Shown here: piece after piece, positions 56,020 through 64,000 of the stretch | Position numbering within the stretch: position 1 is the first letter of the stretch | Layout of the letters: the number at the start of each line of letters is the position of its first letter | Assembly (NCBI GenBank): GCA_947462765.1 | Contig: CANHQK010000008.1 | Span: 1-64,000 of the forward strand | Reading direction: 5' to 3' | DNA: 64,000 nt | Origin: Bdellovibrionales bacterium | GTDB taxonomy: Bacteria; Bdellovibrionota; UBA1018; CAIMNF01 | Made by a program: the position numbers and the translations under genes | The notes under the pieces: model-generated | The model's database searches: none | The model's input: only the letters and a program-made list of their open reading frames with translations | Told to the model about the DNA's origin: nothing

Positions 56020-57129
56020 ATGAGAATCGCGATGTTCAAGGAAACGCGCGCCGGCGAACACCGGGTCGCGCTCACTCCCCAAGTGTGTGCCCAACTGAAA
56101 AAAATGGGACACGAAATCTCGATCGAGAAAGGAGCCGGTGTTGCCGCCCATTTCTCGGATTCGAGCTATGAACAGGTCGGAGTCCGGGTGGTCGAAGGTG
56201 GAGCCGCTTTGCTGAAAGAGTCCACCGTGTTCGTTCAAATCAACATTCCCGAGGCCAACCGAGTGGTCGAATTGCCGGAAGGATCGGTCTGGATCTCCAT
56301 TCTCCAGCACCGGACTTCTCATGAGGTGGTTCAGGCTTTGAATTCGCGGAAAGTGTCAGCTTTCTCACTCGATGCCATTCCCCGTATTTCACGTGCTCAG
56401 AGCATGGACGTGTTGAGCTCCCAAGCCAATTTGGCCGGGTACCGCGCTGTGATCGAAGGCGCGTCTGTGATGGACAAGATTTTTCCGATGCTCATGACTG
56501 CGGCTGGAACCGTGACCCCTGCGAAGGTACTCGTGTTCGGAGCCGGCGTTGCCGGCCTTCAAGCGATCGCAACCGCCAAGCGCCTCGGTGCCGTCGTGGA
56601 AGCGACGGACGTTCGCCCCGAGACCAAGGAGCAAGTGCAGAGTCTCGGCGGGAAGTTCATTGAGGTCCAAGGTGCTTCGGTCGGTAGCGAAGGCGGATAC
56701 GCCAAAGAGGCGTCCGAAGAGTACCGGAAGGCTCAGCGTGCGGCCGTGAACAAGTCACTGGCCCAGGCGGATCTGGTGATCACGACAGCTCTTGTCCCGG
56801 GACGCAAGGCGCCCATTCTCGTTGACGACGAACAATTGGCCTTGATGAAGTCCGGTTCGGTCCTGGTCGACATGGCTGCCGAACAGGGTGGAAATTGTAC
56901 CAAGACCCGCCCCGGCGAGATTGCCGAGGTGAACGGGGTCCGCATTGTGGGAGCGCTCAATCTGCCTTCGCAATTGGCCAGCAACGCGAGCGAGCTTTTC
57001 GCCCGGAATCTGCTGGAGCTGTTCAAGTTGATCGCCCCGAAAGGCGAGATGATTTTTGATCTGAAGGACGAGATCGTCCAGGGATGTCTGATCTGCCACC
57101 AAGGCGGGATCCGGCACCCGTCGAATTGA
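56020..57129 (+). CDS. pntAA: NAD(P) transhydrogenase alpha subunit part 1
   Basis: MRIAMFKETRAGEHRVALTPQVCAQLKKMGHEI, VLVFGAGVAGLQAIATAKRLGAVVEATDVRPETKEQVQSLGGKF. Confidence 0.96.
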   Translation: MRIAMFKETRAGEHRVALTPQVCAQLKKMGHEISIEKGAGVAAHFSDSSYEQVGVRVVEGGAALLKESTVFVQINIPEANRVVELPEGSVWISILQHRTSHEVVQALNSRKVSAFSLDAIPRISRAQSMDVLSSQANLAGYRAVIEGASVMDKIFPMLMTAAGTVTPAKVLVFGAGVAGLQAIATAKRLGAVVEATDVRPETKEQVQSLGGKFIEVQGASVGSEGGYAKEASEEYRKAQRAAVNKSLAQADLVITTALVPGRKAPILVDDEQLALMKSGSVLVDMAAEQGGNCTKTRPGEIAEVNGVRIVGALNLPSQLASNASELFARNLLELFKLIAPKGEMIFDLKDEIVQGCLICHQGGIRHPSN

Positions 57130-57136
57130 GGTGAGC

Positions 57137-57463
57137 ATGGAACTGTTGAATTGGATCGGTGAAAATATCACCTTTGTTTATTTGATTGTGTTGATGATTT
57201 TTGTGGGGATCGAACTGATCTCCCATGTTCCGAGTGTGCTCCACACGCCGCTCATGAGTGGCGCCAACGCTATTCACGGTGTGGTTCTGATCGGGGCGAT
57301 CATTGTGCTCGGAAAAGCGGGCGAAGAAGATTGGATCAGTAAAACGGTCGGGTTCCTCGGGGTCGTCGTCGGAACGCTGAACGTGATCGGTGGCTTTGTC
57401 GTCACGGACCGGATGCTCGAAATGTTCAAAAAGAAGCCGGGCAAAGGAGGAGCTAAATCATGA
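57137..57463 (+). CDS. pntAB: NAD(P) transhydrogenase alpha subunit part 2 (membrane)
   Basis: VFVGIELISHVPSVLHTPLMSGANAIHGVVLIGAI, FVVTDRMLEMFKKKP. Confidence 0.95.
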   Translation: MELLNWIGENITFVYLIVLMIFVGIELISHVPSVLHTPLMSGANAIHGVVLIGAIIVLGKAGEEDWISKTVGFLGVVVGTLNVIGGFVVTDRMLEMFKKKPGKGGAKS

Positions 57464-58851
57464 GCCACTTACTCGAGCTGACTTACTTGTTCGGTTCCAT
57501 CGCATTCGTGGTCGGTCTCAAGATGATGGGAAAGCCCGATTCCGCCCGTAAGGGGAACCTGGTTGCCGCGGCCGGGATGGCAGTTGCCGTCTTCGGAACC
57601 TGCTTCCTGGGCCAGGAGGGGTTCCGGATCATTGGAAACATCACGTGGATCGTTCTTGCGATCGCAGTGGGTACGGTGGTGGGAACCGTGATGGCCAAGC
57701 GGGTCCAGATGACCGCAATGCCGGAGATGGTTTCGTTGTTCAACGGAATGGGCGGACTTTGTGCTGCATTGATTTCGGTGATCGAGTGGCGTGCCATTCA
57801 GGCAAGCGGGGAGGTCCTGACTCTGGGACACTACCTCCCGATCATTGCCGGCCTCATCATCGGAACCGTTTCCTTCGTGGGAAGCATGGTTGCCTGGGGC
57901 AAACTGAATGGGTCCATCGGGGACTTCCGCTTTCAGGGGCAGCAGTTCATCAACGCGATCCTTCTCGTCGGGGTGATCGCCGCATCCGTGATGACTTACC
58001 AGGGCGGGGATCAGGGCATGTTGTGGTTCCTCGTGACGATCGCGATTTCGACGGTTTACGGACTTTTCTTCGTATTCCCGATCGGTGGGGCTGACATGCC
58101 GGTCGTGATCTCGCTTCTGAACTCCTTTACGGGTGTCGCAGCTGCGTGCGGTGGTTTTCTTTACCACAACAACGTGATGCTCATGGGCGGGGTCTTGGTC
58201 GGCTCGGCCGGCACCATCCTGACCGTGGTGATGTGTAAGGCCATGAACCGTTCGCTCACCAATGTGTTGATCGGTCTCGCAGGTTCAAGCTCCTCGGGGG
58301 GTGGCAAGGCGGTTTCCGGCTCCGTCCGCGAGGTCCAGGCAACGGATGTCGCCATCATGATGAAATATGCCCAAAAGGTGATCATCGTCCCAGGCTACGG
58401 ATTGGCCGTGGCCCAAGCGCAGCATGTTTGCCATGAGCTCGAAAGCATGCTTGAGGCCGAAGGCGTGGATGTGAAGTACGCCATTCACCCGGTGGCCGGC
58501 CGGATGCCCGGACACATGAACGTCCTGCTTGCCGAGAGCAATGTCAGCTATGACAAGCTCGTCGAGATGGAGCATATCAATTCCGAATTCCCGACAACGG
58601 ATGCGGTTCTCGTCGTGGGGGCCAATGACGTCGTGAATCCGGCTGCCAAGACGGACCCGAGTAGCCCGATCTACGGAATGCCGATTCTGGATGTCGACCA
58701 GTCGAAGCAGATCATCGTGCTCAAGCGTTCCATGAAGTCCGGTTACGCGGGCATCGAGAACGAGCTCTTTTTCAATTCGAAGTGCGGCATGCTGTTCGGT
58801 GACGCCAAGGAGAGCCTCCAGAAACTGGTCAATGAGCTGAAGACCGTTTGA
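57460..58851 (+). CDS. pntB: NAD(P) transhydrogenase beta subunit
   Basis: MPEMVSLFNGMGGLCAALIS, GGADMPVVISLLNSFTGVAAACGGFLYHNNVMLMGGVLVGSAG, VIIVPGYGLAVAQAQHVCHELESMLEAEGVDVKYAIHPVAGRMPGHMNVLLAESNV. Confidence 0.97.
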   Translation: MSHLLELTYLFGSIAFVVGLKMMGKPDSARKGNLVAAAGMAVAVFGTCFLGQEGFRIIGNITWIVLAIAVGTVVGTVMAKRVQMTAMPEMVSLFNGMGGLCAALISVIEWRAIQASGEVLTLGHYLPIIAGLIIGTVSFVGSMVAWGKLNGSIGDFRFQGQQFINAILLVGVIAASVMTYQGGDQGMLWFLVTIAISTVYGLFFVFPIGGADMPVVISLLNSFTGVAAACGGFLYHNNVMLMGGVLVGSAGTILTVVMCKAMNRSLTNVLIGLAGSSSSGGGKAVSGSVREVQATDVAIMMKYAQKVIIVPGYGLAVAQAQHVCHELESMLEAEGVDVKYAIHPVAGRMPGHMNVLLAESNVSYDKLVEMEHINSEFPTTDAVLVVGANDVVNPAAKTDPSSPIYGMPILDVDQSKQIIVLKRSMKSGYAGIENELFFNSKCGMLFGDAKESLQKLVNELKTV

Positions 58852-60059
58852 TCCGGGCCCTGTTCGACCGATCCATCTTTGCGCTCTGGTTCGGACAGGT
58901 GCTGTCCGGAGTGGGGGACGAGGTTTATCGGGTTGCCTTCACCTGGATCTGTGTCCAGGAGGTGGGGAAGGACGCCGGATGGCTTTCGGTCTTGCTCGTA
59001 CTTGCCGGACTCGTAGGGGCGGGCCTCGCTTCACGTTGGTTCAGATCGATTCCGAGTGATCGAGTCTTGATTCGTCTCGATCTTTATCGTGCCGGGATCA
59101 CTCTGATTCCTGTGGTGTGCTATCCATTTCCTCAGTTCCGGTTTCCCGCCCTGGTCTTCGCCACGGTATTGTTATTCGGCCTCAGTGCCGTTTTCGAACC
59201 GGTTCTGATGGAGCTTTTGCCAAGAGTGGCTCGCACACCTGAGCTACTCCGGGGCGCTAACGGTCTCATGGCCACCACGTATCGCCTGGCCCGGGTGGTG
59301 GGGCCTTCCATAGTGGGAGTACTCACAGCCTGGGTTCCACTGGTCCACTTCTTCACGATCAATGCCCTGAGCTTCCTCGGCTCAGCGTCGAGCATACGAT
59401 CCATCGGACTTCCTCAGACTTCGGACGACAAAGATGAGCGGGGGGCCGGAGGTCTGGTCGAAGCCTGGCATTCAGTTCGCAGGGTTCCCGCGATTTATCG
59501 GAGTCTTTGGGCCAAGTGTGTGAGTGGGGGGGCCTGGAGTCTTGCTTACGGGGTGGGGCTTGCCCTGTTGGTGGAAGAGATGCGTCCTGGAGAGGTCTCG
59601 ACCTACGGGACGCTCATTGCTGCATACGGTGTGGGAAACCTCGCCGGAGCGCTCGGGATCGGGAGTCTGCGAAGATTGCATCCGGAACTCTGGATCTACG
59701 GAGGGTTGATTTGGCTCGGAATTGGATTCCTTGCTCTCAGTGGGATTCGAGAAGTCTTTTGGCTCCACTGGGCGATTGGCCTGACTGCCATGGGGGGACC
59801 GGTGAATGATCTGCCATTTGTGGATCTGGCTCAGGCCCATTTTCGACCGCTTGAGCTGTCAGACGTATTCCGGGTGAAGGTGATTCTCGATTCTTTGATC
59901 ACTCTCGTGTTCTTCGCACTCTCACCTTGGGCTTTTCAGGTCCTCGGAGTCCGAAAAGTCATGGCGGTTTGTGGAGCGATCATGCTGCTGAGCGGAATAG
60001 TGTCGGTTTTTGCCCGCAATTCGGTGATTTTCAGGCAGGGTTCCCGAGACACAGTTTGA
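58848..60059 (+). CDS. MFS transporter
   Basis: LFDRSIFALWFGQVLSGVGDEVYRVAFTWI and about 12 hydrophobic segments; TTG start overlapping pntB by 4 nt. Confidence 0.85.
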   Translation: MIRALFDRSIFALWFGQVLSGVGDEVYRVAFTWICVQEVGKDAGWLSVLLVLAGLVGAGLASRWFRSIPSDRVLIRLDLYRAGITLIPVVCYPFPQFRFPALVFATVLLFGLSAVFEPVLMELLPRVARTPELLRGANGLMATTYRLARVVGPSIVGVLTAWVPLVHFFTINALSFLGSASSIRSIGLPQTSDDKDERGAGGLVEAWHSVRRVPAIYRSLWAKCVSGGAWSLAYGVGLALLVEEMRPGEVSTYGTLIAAYGVGNLAGALGIGSLRRLHPELWIYGGLIWLGIGFLALSGIREVFWLHWAIGLTAMGGPVNDLPFVDLAQAHFRPLELSDVFRVKVILDSLITLVFFALSPWAFQVLGVRKVMAVCGAIMLLSGIVSVFARNSVIFRQGSRDTV

Positions 60060-60146
60060 TTTCGCAGGAGATTTTTTTGAGTGGATCGTTCACTTTTTTC
60101 TCGAAAATTAGTTGACCGAATCAATCAACAATGAGATTCTGAATTC

Positions 60147-60477
60147 ACGGAGGACGGTATGAGAAAAACCGCAGCACAACAGCTGTCTCATGACGCACGA
60201 GACGATAAGCACCAGTTCCACGATGCGGGGCCCCCACGGTAAGCCCAGCGTGAGATGACCACCAGACGTCGGTGGGTCTCATGGACCGCAGATTCGAACC
60301 CGGCCAGGTTCGGAGAGATGCGGCGAAAGTTCGCAAAACTGAATAATGATAGAGCGGGGATCAGTTGGAGTCGGGAGCCGGAAGAAAACTCGTAAGGCGA
60401 TGATCCACCCCACACCCCCCTGAATAGTAGTCGTGATGACTCTAAGGGCCCGAGCGAAAGCTTCGGGCCCTTTTTTT
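60147..60477 (+). ncRNA. Candidate structured RNA or small-protein transcript ending in a strong terminator
   Basis: Hairpins at 60185-60203, 60251-60281, 60286-60323 (nested), 60356-60411, then terminator. Overlaps frame 60159-60395 that is open except for TAA at 60240-60242. Confidence 0.45.
60446..60477 (+). terminator. Rho-independent terminator
   Basis: GGGCCCGAGC-GAAA-GCTTCGGGCCC followed by TTTTTTT, oriented for plus-strand transcription. Confidence 0.9.
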
Positions 60478-60480
60478 ATT

Positions 60481-61197
60481 TTAAACTGATCCGTTGATAC
60501 TGATTCGGGCCCAATCAATTGGAGTGTGCCCCAACTCTCTGAGTGCTTCGTTTGTCTTTGAGTAGATTCGGCTACCGAAGAATCCCCGGTAGGCGGAAAG
60601 GGGAGAGGGATGTGGAGCTTCGATGATACGGTGTCGGGTCGTGTCGATGCGGTGACGGAGCTTCGCCGCATGACCTCCGAGCAGGAGAAACACGAGACCC
60701 CGCTCCCGGCGGTTGAGCGCATCAAGCACGCCTGTGGTGAACTTCGCCCATCCTGAATCGGCATGTGACAGGGGCTCGCCCTGTCGGACGGTGAGCAGGG
60801 TGTTCAAAAGGAGGACTCCCTGGTGTGCCCAGCCGGTCAAATCGGAATCCTCTGCCGGGACTTCACAATCGAGATCGCTCCTGAGCTCTTTCAGGAGGTT
60901 CTTCAAGCTCGGTGGTTTTTTCCGTAGTGAGTTCGGGACCGCGAAGCTGAGTCCGATGGCCTGCGACTCACCATGGTAGGGGTCTTGACCGACCAGGACC
61001 ACCTTGACCTGTTCGAAGTCGGTCAGTTGAAAGGCTTTGAACAGGTGATCAGGCCCAGGATGGAGCAGGGCTCCCGAGCTCCACTCCTGGTACAGGAAGT
61101 CCGCGAGACTTGCGAAGTCCGGGCTCATCAGACTATCGGAAATCGCCTGTTTCCACGAGGAAGAGAGCTGGGCCGAGACCAGGGTTCTGAGGTTCAT
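60481..61197 (-). CDS. ung: Uracil-DNA glycosylase family 1
   Basis: VVLVGQDPYHGESQAIGLSFAVP, GVLLLNTLLTVRQGEPLSHADSGWAKFT, APHPSPLSAYRGFFGSRIYSKTNEAL. Confidence 0.97.
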   Translation of the reverse strand: MNLRTLVSAQLSSSWKQAISDSLMSPDFASLADFLYQEWSSGALLHPGPDHLFKAFQLTDFEQVKVVLVGQDPYHGESQAIGLSFAVPNSLRKKPPSLKNLLKELRSDLDCEVPAEDSDLTGWAHQGVLLLNTLLTVRQGEPLSHADSGWAKFTTGVLDALNRRERGLVFLLLGGHAAKLRHRIDTTRHRIIEAPHPSPLSAYRGFFGSRIYSKTNEALRELGHTPIDWARISINGSV

Positions 61198-62462
61198 GGG
61201 GAATCACCCAGCCTCAGTTGAAATCGCCGGGTCGGACCGATGGAGGTGATTCCGGGTGCGAAAAGACAGACGACTCTCCACTTCCAGATCCCGGGCCGGG
61301 GTTGAGGAATGGCAATGAAGTTTTCGGTGGTCTCGAAGGCTCCGCCTGCCGGGTTCCAAGGTGAGGAGTCCTCGGTCACATCGACCCTGAATCGGGGACA
61401 GGCCGGCATTTCCTTCCAACCGAGTAAGAATCTGTTGGCAAGGAATTGCAGCTGTCCGGTATGGAACACGCTCCCTTCCTCCGGACTCACCGGCTGAGGA
61501 GCGGGAAGACTCCAGTTGAAGCGAACGGGTTTCGAACGGAGGGTCTTGCCGTTTCTCATGTCCACCTCGATTTTGAGTTCCCATTCGCCTGATGCGATCA
61601 TCGGCACGGGGAGCTCCACCCATTCCTTCTCGGAAAGGATGAGCTGTCCCGCACCAGAATCCCCAATCAGGATCCGATAGGGGCTTTCGCGGCCAAACCC
61701 TGGGGATTTCCACTGAATCCTGAACTTTTGCTGACTGATCGGGAGTTCGTCATTCAAGGGGCCGCTTGCGGGAAAACTCATCACCCGGATTTCAGCCGAC
61801 GGTTGACTGAACGCCAGTGTCAGTCGCGAGAGAAGGGGGCGATCCGGCTCCGAAGTGTTTTCTACTGCATCCGCAGGCGATTCCTCTGTTGCGGGCAATT
61901 CCGTTGTGTCGACATCCTCGGAAAGCCTGGTCTCCACGAATCGAGCGGCCGGAGCAGGTACAGGGGAAGAAGGCAGGACCTCGAGAAGGACTTCTCCGCG
62001 GGCATTCTCAATCAACACCGGGGCGCCGTCCGGACGGACTGCCGTTTTGACAGTCCCCCTTTCGAGTGTGATCTTGATTTTCCTGATGACTCCCCCGAAT
62101 CCGAGGGTTCTGACCGGTTCGATCCGGATCAGGGATTCGGGACCGAGTTCGAGCAGACTTCCATCGGTGAGATGGATCCGGGCTGAAGCCTCTTTACCGG
62201 TCAGGATCCGGTCTCCGACAAAAATGTAGTCACCGGGGCGGAGGCCGCTGAAGGTGGCAGTCGACTCACTGCGCTTCCTTACCGTTCTTTCCTGCCGGGT
62301 GATTTCACCGATCGGACTCTGGTTCAGGATATCCTTCCCCGGGACCATCCTTTCGAAGATGCGTAACCCGGAGAACTCGACCAGGAGAGGGATGAAAATG
62401 AAGAGGAGGCCCAGAGCGAGGAAGGTCCTCTCGTCCGGTCGGATCCTGACCCGTTCAAGCAC
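61194..62462 (-). CDS. FecR-domain protein, membrane anchored
   Basis: N-terminal TM FLALGLLFIFIPLLVEFSGL; RPGDYIFVGDRILTGKEASARIHLTDGSLLELGPESLIRIEP...ITLERGTVKTAV. Confidence 0.82.
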   Translation of the reverse strand: MLERVRIRPDERTFLALGLLFIFIPLLVEFSGLRIFERMVPGKDILNQSPIGEITRQERTVRKRSESTATFSGLRPGDYIFVGDRILTGKEASARIHLTDGSLLELGPESLIRIEPVRTLGFGGVIRKIKITLERGTVKTAVRPDGAPVLIENARGEVLLEVLPSSPVPAPAARFVETRLSEDVDTTELPATEESPADAVENTSEPDRPLLSRLTLAFSQPSAEIRVMSFPASGPLNDELPISQQKFRIQWKSPGFGRESPYRILIGDSGAGQLILSEKEWVELPVPMIASGEWELKIEVDMRNGKTLRSKPVRFNWSLPAPQPVSPEEGSVFHTGQLQFLANRFLLGWKEMPACPRFRVDVTEDSSPWNPAGGAFETTENFIAIPQPRPGIWKWRVVCLFAPGITSIGPTRRFQLRLGDSP

Positions 62463-64000
62463 GGCCGCTTCCTTGGAAAAGAACGAAGGTCAGATCATCG
62501 GCGGGCATCCCGCCTCCGTAAAAATCACCGAGATCTTTCAACAGATTCCGATGACGCTCGTTCCAGTCCTTTTCCGGGGCTGAGAGCAGATCCATCACTC
62601 TTTGTTTCCCGAACGGGGTCTGGTCCTGTCCCGTATTGTCGATCAGACCGTCGGTATACAAAAACAGGGCGTCGTCCCGCCCCCAAGCGACAGTGAAATC
62701 CTTGGAGGGCTCGAAGCCGACGGCTTCTCCGAGGCGGGAGCCTCTCGCCCGCAAGGCGTCGAACCGGAGCGTCTGCCCGTTCGAGCGGATCAACCAGGGG
62801 GCATGATGGCCGGCGTTCGAGTAGGTGAGGGTCCCGTTCTCGAGGTCGATCAGAGCGATGAACATGGTCATGTTGATCTCACCCTTGCCGGAATCGACGA
62901 TGATCTGATTGACCATCCGGAGCATCGATGAAGGTGGTCCCGGCTCCGTGTGCTCTTCCAGGAATATCTGTCTCACAGCCGAGAAGCAGCCATGAGTGAC
63001 GGCGGTCAGCATGGCCGGAGGCAGTCCGTGTCCGGTCCCGTCCGAGATCATGATCATCAGATGACGGCGGGTCTCGATAAAGCCCCACCAGTCTCCACCG
63101 CATTCCGCGGCGGACTGGTAGTGACTGAGCAGGGAGTAACGGCTCTGATGGATCTCTGGAGGGGGGATCAGGCGCTGCTGTAGGTTGGCGGCGATCGCGA
63201 GTTCCTGCTCGATCTTGACTTTCTCGATGCTTTCCTGGAGCAGGACTTTGATTTTTTCGGACATGCGGTTCATCGATCGGGAGAGGTGGCCGATTTCGTC
63301 TGTGGCGGATTCACTAAGTGCAAGATTGAAGTCACCTTGCGAAATCACCTGGGTGGCCTGGGTCAGGTCTTTGAGCGGTCGGGTGATCCTGAGTGAGAAC
63401 AGCACCACAGCCACGAGCGCCATACCCAGAAGAACGAATCCCACGAGCAACATACGCTCGAGAAGCATGAAGGTTCCCCTCATGGCGTCGCGATACCTGA
63501 CCGAGTTGAGAACCATCACATTGAAGCCGGGGAGGACATAGGTACCCAGTCGGACTTCCCCGTCTTTCGGTGTGTACTCGAGAGTCCCGATAGAGACCGG
63601 TGACTGGCGGGCCGCCACAAAAAGAGGGTCGGTGGAGTCGACGGTTTTTCCGGTCAGTGTGGCATCCTTGGTGTCGATGAGGATGGTGCCGGAACGATTG
63701 ACAATCCGTGCATCCGTCCCGCCCGAGTTTTTCAAAATGGCATCGGGGTTCAGCCTGCTCCTCACAAAGGTGATACGGTTGTCGCGCTCATCGGGGTCGA
63801 GCAGGGTGTAGAGGTAAATGTCCTGGATCCCTGATTTTCTGGGGAAAGTTGCATAAGTTATTCCGCTCTCGAGAATTTCTTTGACCCATTCTGGCGAGGG
63901 TGCGGGATGATGTGGATCACCTTTCCAATCGTAGAGTTCTCTTGTCCGGAAACCGCTTTTGGAAGTTTCGAAAATCTCGAGACTCAGAATGGAGTCCTGG
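62455..64000 (-). CDS. HAMP-PP2C (SpoIIE/RsbU-type) serine phosphatase with extracytoplasmic sensor region; N-terminus runs off window
   Basis: HAMP TRPLKDLTQATQVISQGDFNLALSESATDEIGHLSRSMNRM; AANLQQRLIPPPEIHQSRYSLLSHYQSAAECGGDWWGFIETRRHLMIMISDGTGHGLPPAMLTAV; LTYSNAGHHAPWLI; LFLYTDGLIDN. The frame stays open to base 64000 upstream of the track's GTG. Confidence 0.93.
   Translation of the reverse strand, partial: QDSILSLEIFETSKSGFRTRELYDWKGDPHHPAPSPEWVKEILESGITYATFPRKSGIQDIYLYTLLDPDERDNRITFVRSRLNPDAILKNSGGTDARIVNRSGTILIDTKDATLTGKTVDSTDPLFVAARQSPVSIGTLEYTPKDGEVRLGTYVLPGFNVMVLNSVRYRDAMRGTFMLLERMLLVGFVLLGMALVAVVLFSLRITRPLKDLTQATQVISQGDFNLALSESATDEIGHLSRSMNRMSEKIKVLLQESIEKVKIEQELAIAANLQQRLIPPPEIHQSRYSLLSHYQSAAECGGDWWGFIETRRHLMIMISDGTGHGLPPAMLTAVTHGCFSAVRQIFLEEHTEPGPPSSMLRMVNQIIVDSGKGEINMTMFIALIDLENGTLTYSNAGHHAPWLIRSNGQTLRFDALRARGSRLGEAVGFEPSKDFTVAWGRDDALFLYTDGLIDNTGQDQTPFGKQRVMDLLSAPEKDWNERHRNLLKDLGDFYGGGMPADDLTFVLFQGSGRA

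Noticed and set aside
60185-60250. Possible c-di-GMP-I riboswitch (ACGCACGAGACGATAAGCACC)
   Set aside because: Only a short partial resemblance; the GCAAAGCC and GGGUUACCGAUG-type conserved segments are missing.
60290-60303. GATTCGAACCCGGC, resembling the reverse complement of a tRNA T-loop
   Set aside because: No acceptor stem, anticodon arm or CCA context on either strand.
60290-60325. SRP (4.5S) RNA-like string GCCAGGTTCGGAGAGATGCGGC
   Set aside because: Superficially similar to the domain IV signature, but the closing pair of the GGAR tetraloop would be C-A and the bases instead form the CGAACC/GGTTCG hairpin; remaining SRP features absent.

Overview
The window looks like a roughly 57-60% GC, gene-dense chromosomal segment from a motile Bdellovibrionota/Oligoflexia-like or deltaproteobacterium-like bacterium. 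That taxonomic guess is inference from gene content only. About 65 protein-coding genes are supportable. They include a deoC-deoB-deoA-cdd nucleoside salvage operon, an RNase E/G-prmA cluster, thrS, a chemotaxis cluster (cheY/HD-GYP, PilZ, cheA-cheW-cheR/REC-cheB), motAB, pmbA-tldD, a three-subunit pnt operon plus MFS, and nth-hmgA. The segment also carries ung-FecR-RsbU/SpoIIE phosphatase genes, an HbpS/GlcG-histidine kinase-DUF2288 operon, and many secreted peptidases. No rRNA, tRNA, CRISPR array, transposon or prophage was recognised. The strongest second-look items are: (1) a chemotaxis pair that looks like CheR-REC-degenerate CheB followed by degenerate CheD-REC-CheB; (2) a hairpin-rich transcribed region at 60.15-60.48 kb ending in a strong terminator and overlapping an ORF broken by one in-frame stop; (3) a leader of four consecutive hairpins upstream of a CBS/host-attachment-protein operon; (4) two near-identical sigma28-like promoters upstream of cheA and motA; (5) a large charged insertion in the S1 region of RNase E/G; (6) a 2OG-Fe(II) oxygenase fused to a TonB_C/AgmX-like tail; (7) a PilZ protein with a histone-H1-like tail. 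All family calls were made by eye from motifs, with no database search.
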